Part shown: one piece after another, positions 27,406 to 38,752 of the stretch
How the letters are laid out: each line of letters begins with the position of its first letter
How positions within the stretch are numbered: the first letter of the stretch is position 1
Origin: Paulownia fortunei
Lineage: Eukaryota; Streptophyta; Magnoliopsida; Lamiales; Paulowniaceae
DNA length: 64,000 nt
NCBI GenBank assembly: GCA_019321725.1
Contig: CM033119.1
Span: 558,001 to 622,000 of the forward strand
Direction: 5' to 3'
The notes under the pieces: generated by a model
What the model was told of the DNA's origin: nothing
The model's input: only the letters and a program-made list of their open reading frames with translations
Databases searched by the model: none
Translations under genes and position numbers: made by a program

Positions 27406-27482
27406 AAAACCCTAGCAAGAATATATATATATCTGACTAAAACCTAATTCAGCCCTGGTTCTATTGGGCCAATAATTGGGCT
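27406..27482 (-). promoter_or_regulatory. Telo-box and site II promoter elements of RPL6
   Basis: AAAACCCTA at 27406-27414 is a telo-box, about 75 bp upstream of the start codon. TGGGCC (27465-27470) and TGGGCT (27477-27482) are two site II motifs 12 bases apart; another TGGGCC is at 27616-27621. An (AT)n tract at 27421-27431 could serve as a TATA element. This is the standard architecture of plant ribosomal-protein promoters. Confidence 0.75.
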
Positions 27483-29023
27483 TAGGACAAGAAGAATTTG
27501 TTATGGTAGGCTCAATATCTGGGCTCATAGATACAACAGGTTTACGGGCCAAAAGACTAAAAGCAATTATTCTTTAGGCCGAAAATTTTAGCTGGTGCAG
27601 AGAGAATGGTTCTTATGGGCCGAAGTCTCGGCACAACAAAAGCCCTGGGACCTGACTTTTGAAATCTTGGACTTGGGCTTTTATAGAGTCAGCCGATAGT
27701 GCTGGCTAAGTCTAGTTCACTTCCACTTTGCATTTTTTATTTTTATTAGTTGATTTTGTCAAAAAATTCGGCTCTTTAACTCACAAATTTTCTTGATGGA
27801 ATAAAGGAAATGCCCATATTGACGAATTAGGGACGAAAAATTTGTATTGTTACTGAAATAAATTAGTAAATCATGTGTCAAGTTTATTCTGACTTTTTTG
27901 CTTTCTTTTGTAGTCCACTAGTATTTTATAATTGAAGGGCTTTGGTTCACCAGGTAATTACAAAAAGAACGATCAACTAGATCAAATCATTTCCTTCTAC
28001 AGTTTATTAGGAGATCAAGTTCAACAACCTTGTCCGTTAATGTACGAATACATTGTTACCTGATAGGCCCATATTTTTTTTTATTAAATCAAGTTCAATA
28101 ACCTTGTCCGTAATGTTAGATTTTTAATCCTGTGTGATATCTGAAGGACTGGACCCGTGAATCGGATTTAATAAACATGTTCCTCTGAATTGCGAAGATT
28201 ACTACTTGACTGTTATAAGTAGTTCAGAATATAGGCATGCACAAAAAGGAAATATTACTCCACTGATATAACTGCTCTATTTCTTTGATATTACTCATAA
28301 CGAATCTATTATTACATTACACCATCTACTAGTATGAAATCTCAGACTCTGAATTCTCTTACAGCAATATCTTATATCATCACTTCCTCCAAAAGTACCA
28401 CAATGAAAAAAAAAAAAAAGAGAAAAAAGAAAAAAGAAGATGACATATAAGTAGTAAAAGGACTGCAGTTTTCAGCTATATCTTATATCAACAAATTGTA
28501 CAGCATAACTTTATTTTGTAATGCCAGGTATTCTTGAACACATAATGAAATACATGTCGTACCAAGACTTTGTAACTTGCAAAAATGAATAAGAAAACCC
28601 ACATAACCTCATCAGAATTGCAAAATGATCAATATCAGATGCAAGAATTCTTCCAATGTACTCACTATGTATTAAATGAATTAGATCTCAAATCTGCATA
28701 AGAAATTTACAGTCTCTTTTGAAATTCCGAATATACCAAAGTCTGAAAGTAATATATATTTCGAACTTCATTAGATGTTGAGGGAACATGCCCTGATCAA
28801 TTACCTCCAACCAAAGCAATTATTATCTTCTTTCTTTCTATTCAACTCCACATGGATAGAGTTACAAAACAAAGTGAAAGCATTCATGAAAATAATGCAT
28901 TACATCACAGTTATTGATTGAAAGGTCAAAACAATCCTGGCAAATACATTCTCCGAGTAAAAAAGCAATTGCAAGGGGAATGGAAGTCCAAGTAATGGAA
29001 AAACCTGCCCAGAAATGATGGCT
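27483..29023. other. Intergenic region between RPL6 and MIC10
   Basis: No gene seen. It includes the distal RPL6 promoter (to about 27700) and the likely 3' flank of MIC10 (28900-29023). A 30-bp imperfect direct repeat ('aagttcaacaaccttgtccg' and its variant) occurs at 28014-28043 and 28088-28116. An A-rich tract lies at 28405-28440. Confidence 0.55.
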
Positions 29024-30866
29024 TCATTCTTCTGCAGCCTGCATTAAATGGAAACAAATTCTTTAATGCATACATTGCTTCTAAACATATAAAACAAATA
29101 TGAGGTAGGGGAGAGAGGCTTATGGTAAAGACAGCAGCAAAAGCTGTGTCAACATGTAAATAGAGATGGACAACAATAAAAAATCTATATGCTTTTGGCT
29201 TCGCCTTTCCCTAGTCTTTATTCTAGCCCATATATATGGGATGGAGCTTGTTATAGCTTATGAGTCTGAGCCGAGAGCAAATAAATGTGGGGCTTTGAAA
29301 TGTCTTTCTAATTACTCGGCGGATTGAGTTTCCTACTCCCCTCCAAAATTACAAGTTTTGTTGGTGTTGTTGGTCAGCTGAAATAATTAATCTTTTATGA
29401 TTATATAATCATTTTTTTTTTCTAATTTACATGAATAATACACATCAAAATGTTCCAACCAGAAAAGGAAATAAATAATTTCAAAACAATGATAACAGGA
29501 ATACAAAGACGCAACTTATAAAGAACAAATTCATATATGGAATTGTAGCTTCAAGATTGATCAGATGTCCAAAGTTCCTGCTAATTCTATTGAGGATTTA
29601 TGCCATTGACGACTAATCACATGTAGAAACTCATTCCAAGTATCCACACATAATGATATCCCGATGTCATTCTTTACCAAGAAAGTGAAAAACAGAAAAC
29701 ACCTTCCCAACACCCAAGATAAATCTTCATAAACCCACAATGTGTATAAACTCTGAAGCTAAAATCTATCCAATGCACATCCATACCCGCAAGACTATTA
29801 CCGGATATAGTAAAAAATTTAGACACCAAAAATAATAATAATAAAAATTATCCAACACTAAAGCTACTATCGTTCTTAAACTCTTCTTAACCTGAAATTC
29901 AGAATATTCTATCTTAGTCGGAACATATAATTGCAAACGTATACTGATCATAATTTGCAAATGACCAGATAATTTCTTAAAAGGATTGGTCATGTCTCCA
30001 AATGAAAGCAATATTAGTGATTGGGAGAAGAACAAATGGCGGTACAAATCCCCCTAACTGGGGAAAAAAGAGCAAAGTATAAAAGCAACAATTCCATATA
30101 TTTACCTTAGAAAGAGGGGCATCAGAATTGTTAGGAGTCAATTTTGTTGGAGATACATCAAATTTATGAGAGCACTCTGAGTATGCAGAACCAATCCCCA
30201 CCCCAGCACCAAAAGCTACAGATGCCCAGCGTGTTACAGGACTTCCTGATGCAAATCAACATTGCTGATCAGTAAAACTGATTGATGACGGGAACAACCT
30301 TTAAAAGGTTAGTACCAGAGCAGGCATCAGGATGAATATCACAGCTGCTTCCATTGTTCCACAAAAATGTATGGAAATGGGAAATTTGATATGCTCTTTC
30401 CCAGCATGATAGAAAACTCTACTATTTACTTGTTCTGCAACATATTGTTGACTTACCAAAACAAAGAAAAAACTGCATCCATTCTGCGTCAATCCCATAT
30501 TGCATTAACCATTTAGCAAGTAATAGACCAGAGAAACCTCACCCAAACAACACGATCTACTCGATTCACATAACCTAAAATATTCTCTCCCGTGCTAAAA
30601 CGAAAATTATCGATTCAAAACCCAAATATCAAATTTATAGCAGTCAAAACAACAAAATGACTACTTTTGCATTACTGCGAATTACAAAACTTAAAAAAAA
30701 TAAAATTTGAGGAAATGGAGAAATACTCACGGAAGAAAAGAAGTCCGGCGAAACCACTGGCGAATGACGAGTACACGAAGCGGCGAACACCGAAATCGAG
30801 GCAGGCATCCCATTTCGCATTCAAATCGTATTTTGCTGGAATCTCAGCTTTATTTTCTTCCGCCAT
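29024..30866 (-). CDS. MIC10: MICOS complex subunit MIC10 (DUF543 family)
   Basis: Three coding exons on the minus strand: 30866-30731, 30245-30106 and 29038-29024, giving 96 residues. It begins MAEENKAEIPAKYDLNAKWD; the motif KWDACLDFGVRRFVYSS is typical of the family. Two short hydrophobic segments follow: SSFASGFAGLLFFR (about 33-46, with the codon for Arg46 split by intron 1) and SVAFGAGVGIGSAY. The second carries the glycine ladder G-x-G-x-G-x-G that drives MIC10 oligomer formation. MIC10 bends the inner mitochondrial membrane at crista junctions (family knowledge). The last exon codes only Ala-Ala-Glu-Glu and the stop; it was placed because exon 2 ends in phase 0 at AAG|GTAAAT and the next good acceptor (TAATGCAG|GCT) yields this ending. 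Reading through instead would give an unlikely C-terminus, so exon 3 is the least certain part. Confidence 0.88.
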
Positions 30867-31052
30867 ATTTGATTGTTTATCGCAAAAAAAAAAAAAAATC
30901 TAATTCCTTTCGTTTTTTTCTGGATTTTATCTCTCTCTCTGATGTCGAATTTTCTTCTTTTTTCACCCGAGGGTTTCGGTTTGTGTCTGTATTTTCTGAT
31001 TTTCTTTTTCATTTGTTTCCATAATTATTTTTTCTGAAGTTTTAGTTTTGTT

Positions 31053-31129
31053 TGGGCCTTGATGGATTTCCCTTCTTTATAAGAGCCCAACTGTACCTCA
31101 TGAGGCCCAATTCTCAAAGTAACTGGGCC
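31053..31129 (-). promoter_or_regulatory. Cluster of four site II (TGGGCY) elements upstream of MIC10
   Basis: TGGGCC at 31053-31058, AGCCCA at 31084-31089, GGCCCA at 31104-31109 and TGGGCC at 31124-31129, all 190-265 bp before the MIC10 start codon. Site II repeats are known in plant promoters of nuclear genes for mitochondrial proteins, which suits MIC10. No telo-box was seen here. Confidence 0.55.
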
Positions 31130-31586
31130 ATGGTTTTTGCCCCCATAACCAGTCTACCTCCATTTTCTGAAAAATGAATATATGATTGATCTCATGATTA
31201 TTACACATACAACATTGTATATTATTTATCTTAATTCATGTTTGAAAATTGGGCTACAAGTTGATGCCATATTAAGAAATTCTTTAACTCCATTTTACCC
31301 TTAAAAAAGCGAATCTGGTCTTGTAGATCAATTTTACTTGGATATTAAAAAATAATATAAAATATAAAATCAAGTTTGTCGTCTTGTTCATGTTTAAAAA
31401 TATAACAAATAACTTGATCGTGTAGTACAAATTTCCAATTTACAAAGTTAGGTGAAAGAATTACTACATAATCCATACCTCAAATGTTATATATCCACAT
31501 TTACAATACAATATCAAAATGTTGCACCAAACCAAACAAAACAGAAAAACAAATGAAAATGGCCAAAAAAAAACTTCTACAGGTCC

Positions 31587-33940
31587 TTAATTTTGGTTAG
31601 CTTTGACCTTAAACCTGTACATAAGCCTCTTCCTTTTTGAGGTAGGATTGTCAATTGTCAGCACTATTTTACCAGGCTCATTAACTTTGAACTTGTAATA
31701 ATACACCACTGCCTCATCACTGCACGCCATCTTCCTTTTCTTGTGTACAATTACAGTGTATGCATCCTCACAATCTGGTACAAACTCTGCATCAAAACTG
31801 ACTCCCCATTCCAGAACCCTTAGCTCCCAGGAAATATTGCAGTTCTGCAAGTTAAAGGATTATTAGTACTAAAGAAAAATATCGATCTTTTTAACTGTCG
31901 TGTGAAGTAATTGACAACATTGTAAGCAGACCTCGTCTAGAAAAATTCCAACACTTTGCTTGGTAAGAGGCTTTATTTCGATCTCTGTGGCTGCATCATC
32001 AGCTGTAAATTCTGGGTTCTGAATGTGGGGGTATCTACTGTTAAGGCCACCGTATTGGATAGGTAAGTTCCCTGGAGAAATGTAGCTGTTTCACCAGCAA
32101 TAACAAAGGCCAAGAATTATCAGTGAGTTGAATTCATACCAGGAAATGTAGGATAGCAGAAATTAAGAAAACAAGATTTGTACACACTTGAGAAGAGTGT
32201 CTACTGTCTTTGATGGTCCAGCGAAGACGAACTTGCTTTTGGTATGATCGCTCAAGAATGGACGGATCACTGAGTGGAAAGCCAAGTACCATCTGGGAAC
32301 ATTGATGAATACCTTAAAAACCCAGAAAAAGAGAGAGAGTGAGAGGGAAAAATGAAAAAACACCGCCACCACAGAATAAACTTGTCATTGAACTCTTTGA
32401 ATGATAAAAAATATAAGCAAATTCAGACACAATACTTCCTTTTAGACATTTAATACTTCTAGTAAAGTGCACGGACATTGCGTGTGGACAATTAATACCT
32501 ATATTGTTTTCGAGTTGATGTTGAATTTTGTAAATTTATAGAAAAATCAACACGTTAAGAAATACTTTTAACTCATGTGACGGAAAAATTATGAATAAAT
32601 AGAAAAACAATAAGATAAATAAATTTCTAATTACGACAACATGTAATATACTTTTAAAAATTTTAAGATTGTTGTATTTCATTATAATTTTTCTTTGGGA
32701 GTAGTTTCATTATTTTCACGCATGAGTAAATTAGAGAACAACATTTATAAAGATAAAGTTTAAACTATAATATTTAGAAAAATTACCAAAAACCCTTTGA
32801 AATAAACTTTATTTCCAAAAAACCTATAAAATTATTTTTCAATTTAAAAAATCCATTCCACCAATTTTTCCTTCCAAAAAACCCTACCATTAATATTAAA
32901 CAAAATCACCCTTGAGCTTGTCTCTCTTTTGGGAGTGAACTCATGATAAAAAAGACAATTAATAAGTTGAGGAAATCGAATCAAATAGATCATCGTACGT
33001 AGCACGAACAGAAACTTATCTAGTTAGTAACGTTGATGCCCATAGTTGTAATAATATGCAGAAATATCATAGAAGGTACCTGCTTCTTCACAAATTCTGG
33101 ATAATTGTCCTGAAGCAATTGATGAAGCTGATTACAGGCAATCCGGATCTCCTTTTTCCCAGGCCCTGGTGAGTTCTTGAGGTCAAAAACCATAAGGAAA
33201 GTAGATACCCCGACAGCACTGAAGTCAAGCTTCCTGATAGACCTCTCCAACATTTGAATCATTCTTCTCACAAAATTCATCCTCTTATCTTCATCTCCAA
33301 ATGTATTCATGTACACCTCCTTATTCTGAAACTCCCCATACATGTTGTAATACAGCGGATGCCCCTCCTTATCATGTCCGTGCACATACATAACCTTCTG
33401 GAGATCATCCCTGAGGTCTAATTGCTCCATTAGACCATCAATATTGAATTCCCTTCTCCACCGGATCACGTTCTTTAACATTGTGAAGGATTCACCCACG
33501 TTGAAGTTCCTTGCTATCAAGAATTTCAACAATATTGTACCAGTTCTATCATCTTTCAGAAGTGGCACGCCCCAGATGGAGACTTTTTGCGGTGAACTTT
33601 CAACTTTAAGCTTTGGGATTGTGCCTACAATCTGGGGTTCGATTTCTTTTGGTGCAGCTGAGAATTCATGGTTGGTAAGAGCTTCTTGGACTAAGAGAAT
33701 TAGCTCCTTGAATGACTTCCTTTCAGAGTTGGAGAGGTCTAAGATTTTATTGGTTTCAGGGATCATTTCTGCTTCAAATGATGGCTTTGTTTCCATATGT
33801 GCACTAGGTGCCTCTTCTTTGGTGGGCACTGGTGGTGTTGGTGGTGGCAACAGGGGCAACAGTGGTGCCTGCTGCTGCTCAGGTTTCTCTGGGGCCGCCA
33901 GCAGCGCCCACAGCGTGCCCGTTGGTGGTGTATGGGCCAT
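31587..33940 (-). CDS. Patellin-like SEC14/GOLD protein, divergent short copy (PATL-A)
   Basis: Four exons on the minus strand: 33940-33080, 32312-32188, 32085-31932 and 31844-31587, giving 465 residues. The N-terminal 110 residues are Pro-rich (LLPLLPPPTPPVPTKEEAPS) and lack the long Lys/Glu-rich region of the other two copies. From about residue 120 come VSIWGVPLLKDDRTGTILLK (CRAL-TRIO N), then VMYVHGHDKEGHPLYYNMYG and FDLKNSPGPGKKEIRI in the SEC14 lipid-binding domain. The final exon is the GOLD domain (WELRVLEWGVSFDAEFVPD ... GKIVLTIDNPTSKRKRLMYR). Patellins bind phosphoinositides and act in membrane trafficking, cell-plate formation and PIN1 positioning (known for Arabidopsis). Several usually conserved positions are changed, for example FLIARNF for FLRARDF. 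Exon 2 has the same 125-nt length as in both neighbouring patellins. Confidence 0.9.
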
Positions 33941-34622
33941 TCTCCAGAGTCAAAATTGTTTCCATGGAGGGTGTAAATATGTAGTATGAAAACACCAAGT
34001 CAAAGAGGCGACGTAATATCCAACATCTGAAGTGAACTGAAACTTCAAGAAACCTAAAACGAAGATCACTGATGCGATGCTAATTGAAAGCCCACAGGAA
34101 AAACCCGTGAAAGCAATCCGTAGAATATTTCCTTTTAAGGCGAAGGAAATGCCTTGCAGAGAGCGGAAGAAATTATTAATAGGATTATGGACTTTTCAGC
34201 AAGCACTAGTGGCTTAATTGCATTAAGTCAAGGAGGTTTACCTATTCTTAAAATACAAATATTTAATGCTACTGGACTGCAATAATATTTTTTTTGTTTT
34301 TTGGGAAATTATGAATTAAGAGCTATCCAGACATTGCTGAGGAAGTCATGAACAGGACATAGACACAGCAGTGATCATACATCCCAATTCAGAAAGTCTC
34401 AATCTTGAAAAAGCCATGAAAATATAAAAACATAATATGGTGTAATGTAAAAGCTGCTGATGTATTAGTTTACTAATTCAATTTTTACCTTCATGTTTAG
34501 GAAAAGGAACACAATCAACTGACAATCCTACAATGCAAAATGAATATAACACTATCCCTGATCAATTGATCAACGGCAAATAAGTTGAATATATACAATT
34601 CGTATCAGGATTAAACACCGTA

Positions 34623-36952
34623 TCAAAAATATTCTGGAACTGGAAGATTGGCCAGCCAAGGAAGCAATTTTTCATGGACCAAGTCAGGCCTGTCATCATG
34701 GGGACAATGTCCAACTCCTTCCAATAAAAAGAGGTTCACATTTGGCAGTCGAGCAGGTAATGATGAGAAGTATTTACCAACAGGTCCATTAATTGGGGTA
34801 AATGGGTCTTCATCACCCCATAACACCAAAACAGGTAAGGCGATCTTTGGGATCAATTGGACTGGATTTGGCCCGGGTGGTCCTGTGACGATAGAAACAA
34901 AAGCATCAAGAGCCCCTTCATCGAGTGCTGGTTTCCTAATTATCTGCAAAGTTAGATAGCAAATTGTAACATGTGCAGCCCTCAAATATTCAAGAGACCA
35001 GAGAGAGAGATTAAAAAATAATAAATTTTGAGATCAGACTAGATTTTAGTACCTTTACTCCAATATTTGATTATCTCAATACTTTGGTATATCTAAACTT
35101 AGAGCTAGACTACAACCTGGGCATCTTTTTATGTACTAGTCAATGTAGTATCATTTTCTCATTGATTTCCTTATTATCACTTTCTTCCCCACACTAAACA
35201 AATTCAAAGCATTTAGTACCTCCACAAGGTCCTCATCCACAGACTCCTTATTTCCATAGACAGACAATAAGACGTTCCTCAGATTATCTCTGCACGAGTT
35301 AGAAAAAACAAGCTCATTGTTTCCTTTCTCAACAACTTTTGCAATCAGAAAGCAAAACGACTCAGTACCTTTGTCTGACACGTTCAAATAAATAAGAAGC
35401 AATTCCTCTTTGCTTCAGTAAGAAGTCAAAAAACCAAAGCAAAGGCAAGAGTAGCTTTATTCTCCAGTCATCAACTATAGCCTTGTTGTTCATGCCACCA
35501 GCGCAATTGAACAGCACAAGCCCTTGTACTAGGGACCGGCTAGACTCTGCTTGGGGAAGAAAGTATTAAAGATATGCCAATTGATCCTAAGTAGTTGTCA
35601 TCGAATGTCATAGGCAAAATATAATGTTTCCTCAGTCTGTTGGAGGAAGAATATTGAAACACACCTGCAGCAGCAACAACGCAAGCAAGACTACCAACAG
35701 AGTTCCCCAGTAGCACAGTTGGCCTTTGGACAATTTCATCCAAGAAATCCAGTATCAACTGTCCATATTTAGTGCATTATTTGTCATAATCAAATAAAAG
35801 AACGAAAGACTTTCCATGGTTAGTTCCTATCAGGATATAAATTATAAATACCGGAGAGGTTGACTTCATCTATTCACCTGAGCCCAGACTTCCATGGAAT
35901 ATTGAAAGCCTGCGGGCTTATCTGAAGCACCAAAACCAAGGAGGTCAATGGCGTAAACTGTGTGACTTTGAGCCAATGTCGGAATATTCCTAAAATGACA
36001 AATAGTGCTTAGCAGCAGCCACCTAAATCACCCAAATGTTTAACTAAATGAAGAGAATTGAGAGACTGTATACTCTCTATACTTGTCAACGAAGGTGAGA
36101 GGCACCATATTTCGTGTAAGTGGATAAATTGCCAATAATAATGACTGATCCTCTGCATGTTGAAAAATGATGGCCGTTGGAGCTGAGAACAATATGCTTC
36201 AGTAAAGAATGCTGATGCACAATTTAACTCTTTTATGCAAATGGTTTTCACAATCCTAATTCCTACTTTAAGTTAAAGATGAGAGGAAAAGGTCCCTTTG
36301 CAGTTGCTTATTCATTATTCTCCTGATTATAATTTTGATTGACATGCATTTTAATTATCTGATAAAAACTTTATCTTCAACAGTGGGAACCTGGTGATAA
36401 TCAAATCATAATCCATCGCTCATTCAAGTCCAAATTTCAGTAAATACAAGAGTAAGTAAAAGACTTTTAAGGGGAAAAAAATAGCTTCTTCATTCAAATA
36501 GCTCAGAGAATTACATAAATTCAACAACAACAAGAAAAAAGAAACACAAATATGTACCTGCGCCAATGAGCAATTGATGCACCAAACCCATGAACTAGAA
36601 GAAGCGGAGGACTCCTAGCAGCAGTATCCCTATCGCCTTCAGGATAAACAAAGTAATTAATGGTATATCCTTTCCACACCCATTTTTTGCACTTCCCATC
36701 AATCTCGCTCACCTCCAAAGGCGGTAAAAACTCCTCCTTTCCAGTGGAGACCGCCACCGTGGATGCGGCGGAAGCATTAGCACAACTAATGGCGGAAACG
36801 GGATTCTTGGAAATTTTCCGGGAAGTAAATTTGACGCAACTTTGTATAGTACAAGTGGGATTGTGCTGTACTTGCAGAGCAGTGGATGAAGATGATGATA
36901 ATGGTGAAAAGGGTAGGAAAAAAGTATGTGGTGCAGCAAGATTTACTGCCAT
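34623..36952 (-). CDS. CLD1: Chloroplast alpha/beta hydrolase, chlorophyll dephytylase (CLD1)-like
   Basis: Six exons on the minus strand: 36952-36558, 35989-35878, 35758-35665, 35549-35369, 35289-35220 and 34943-34623, giving 390 residues. The first 60 or so residues are Ser/Thr-rich and basic, like a transit peptide. The alpha/beta hydrolase fold is clear: LLLVHGFGASIAHWRR (oxyanion region), VYAIDLLGFGASDKPAGF, the nucleophile elbow GNSVGS with Ser189, the acid in WGDEDPFTP (Asp328 or Asp330), and the base in GVGHCPHDDRPDLVHEKLLP (His363). NCAGGMNNKAIVDDWRIKLL is typical of the plant group containing Arabidopsis At5g38520, which removes phytol from chlorophyll during photosystem II turnover. 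That substrate is by homology only; a related hydrolase is possible. The exon 4 acceptor is a tandem AAG/CAG that would remove one residue if shifted. It lies between two patellin genes without any obvious functional link. Confidence 0.88.
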
Positions 36953-38752
36953 TACGAATCAATTTTTAATTTTATTTTTATTTACAAGCAGAAATATGCA
37001 TGGAGATTTTCAGTCCCGCCAAATTTGTGAAGAGATTATGGAATTGGCAGTAAATTCAGAGCTGAGAGCTGGGAAGGAACAAGAACCACCAAAATGGCAG
37101 AAGCACCAGTACCAACCACCAGCTCCAGCCTCCTTTTTTTAGGTGAAGATTTTTATTTGTTGGCAATATTTCTTTATTTTCTTGGAATTTAAAAGGTTAG
37201 ATGGGCTTCAGCCGTCTCCATGGGAGTACAATATGGCCCAAGAAGGAAACTTAGGCGTGCTGATGGTTTGGCGTTGGTATTTGGGTCCATGGATGGGCTA
37301 TGCAATGGATAAAATGGCTAAAAGCCAATATCGATGGCTCGTGATGATTATCGTAAAGAACATAGTATCATACTCCACGTGAGGCTGAAAAAATTGTATA
37401 ATTATGAAATTTTAGGCTTCTAAAAGTGGAAATATTTTAGTGTTTAAGTAGCTGTACCCAGTCCAAAGGCGAAAAGCACAAAACTAACTCTATTCCAATT
37501 GCAAAATGGTTCACAAATACAAAGAAAACATAAAAGAATCATAGTAAAAAAAAGTCAAGTGATAATATTAAATTATCATTAATTATACGATTATGTAATA
37601 ATAATTTTTATTTGCATTAAAATACTTTTGATGATCATCGAGAGACTATAAGAATAATTTTTTTAATTTTAATAGTGGAGAATTATGTAAAATTATCATC
37701 ATTAATAATTAGTAACAAAAATAATTGTGCGTAAAATTATTATTGAAATAATTGCTGGTATATGTATAGTTGATAACTAATATACTTATTATATTTTCAA
37801 GGGAACGCAGCAAAAAAATTTTCTTGAAATTAAAGCAATGGATAAATATAGAATTGGGCAACGTCGTGGATAAAATTTTTTAAGTGGGCCAAGCCCATTT
37901 AAACCAAGCGGCTGGGGGGTTGCCCGGGGATGGGGGGTGTTGGGGGGAAGAACCTAGGATTCTGTCTTCCACCAACCCTGTCACGCCCCCTCGTGTCATC
38001 CCTAAGCAATTGACACCTCACTGACCGCGTGACGAACAATCTCTCTCTCTCTATCTTTGTCTAAAAAATAAATATAAATTATAAAAACAAATATAGATAG
38101 AGAATCTCACTCTCTGTAAAGGTGTGTTTGTGTTTTATAGAATATTAGAAACATGATGGAAGACGTAATTAGATATATCATCACAAGAATAAAATGTGTT
38201 AAACACTACAACTTATTGACACTAATTATTCTAAAAAACGAGTCAAGAGAAATAAGATGCATATCACTTTCTTTTTTTTTAAATTTATCACTTTCAATTC
38301 TCTTTTCAAACATGATCTAAGAACATGATACTACTAATTATTAATCATTATTTAAAAATAATAGTGTCAATAAATATTTTTTTTATATTTTAGGTAATAT
38401 TTTGTGTTAGATTAAACTGAACTCAAATTTTTGGGACTAAGTATATTGTTATTAATTTATATATTGTAAGGTTTTGTTATAACTCCCCTCTATTTAACCC
38501 TAGAAGTAAGAAACAAGTATACTACTACGTTTATTTTTTTTTATTGTTTTTGTATTACTTTATTTCATGCCAAACACAGCCTAAGTGTATTCAAAGTAAC
38601 GGAAAAATACAGGCTCTTTTCGCTTCGTTCTCATTCCTCATCGTTTTAAGAACATACACTAGTAAAGCACTGAAGCTCACAGTTCCTCTTATAAAAAAAA
38701 AAAGTTCACAGTTCCAACTCCTCTCTCCCTTACATAAATCAAAGATTAAAAG
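36953..38752. other. Divergent intergenic region between the hydrolase and PATL-B
   Basis: Both flanking genes are transcribed away from this 1.8 kb. 36953-37140 is the likely hydrolase leader. A G-rich tract sits at 37914-37947. 'ctatttaaccc' at 38490 is a TATA-like word on the plus strand and 38530-38750 would be the PATL-B leader. Open frames here are short and not family-like. Confidence 0.5.
37914..37947 (+). other. G-quadruplex-type G-rich tract
   Basis: Four runs of 4-6 G (37914-37919, 37926-37929, 37932-37937, 37942-37947) with loops of 2-6 bases fit the G3+ N1-7 quadruplex rule. It lies in the shared promoter region of the hydrolase and PATL-B. Confidence 0.55.

Noticed and set aside
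33444..33989. 181-codon plus-strand open frame opposite PATL-A exon 1
   Set aside because: Shadow of the patellin coding exon; no family resemblance.
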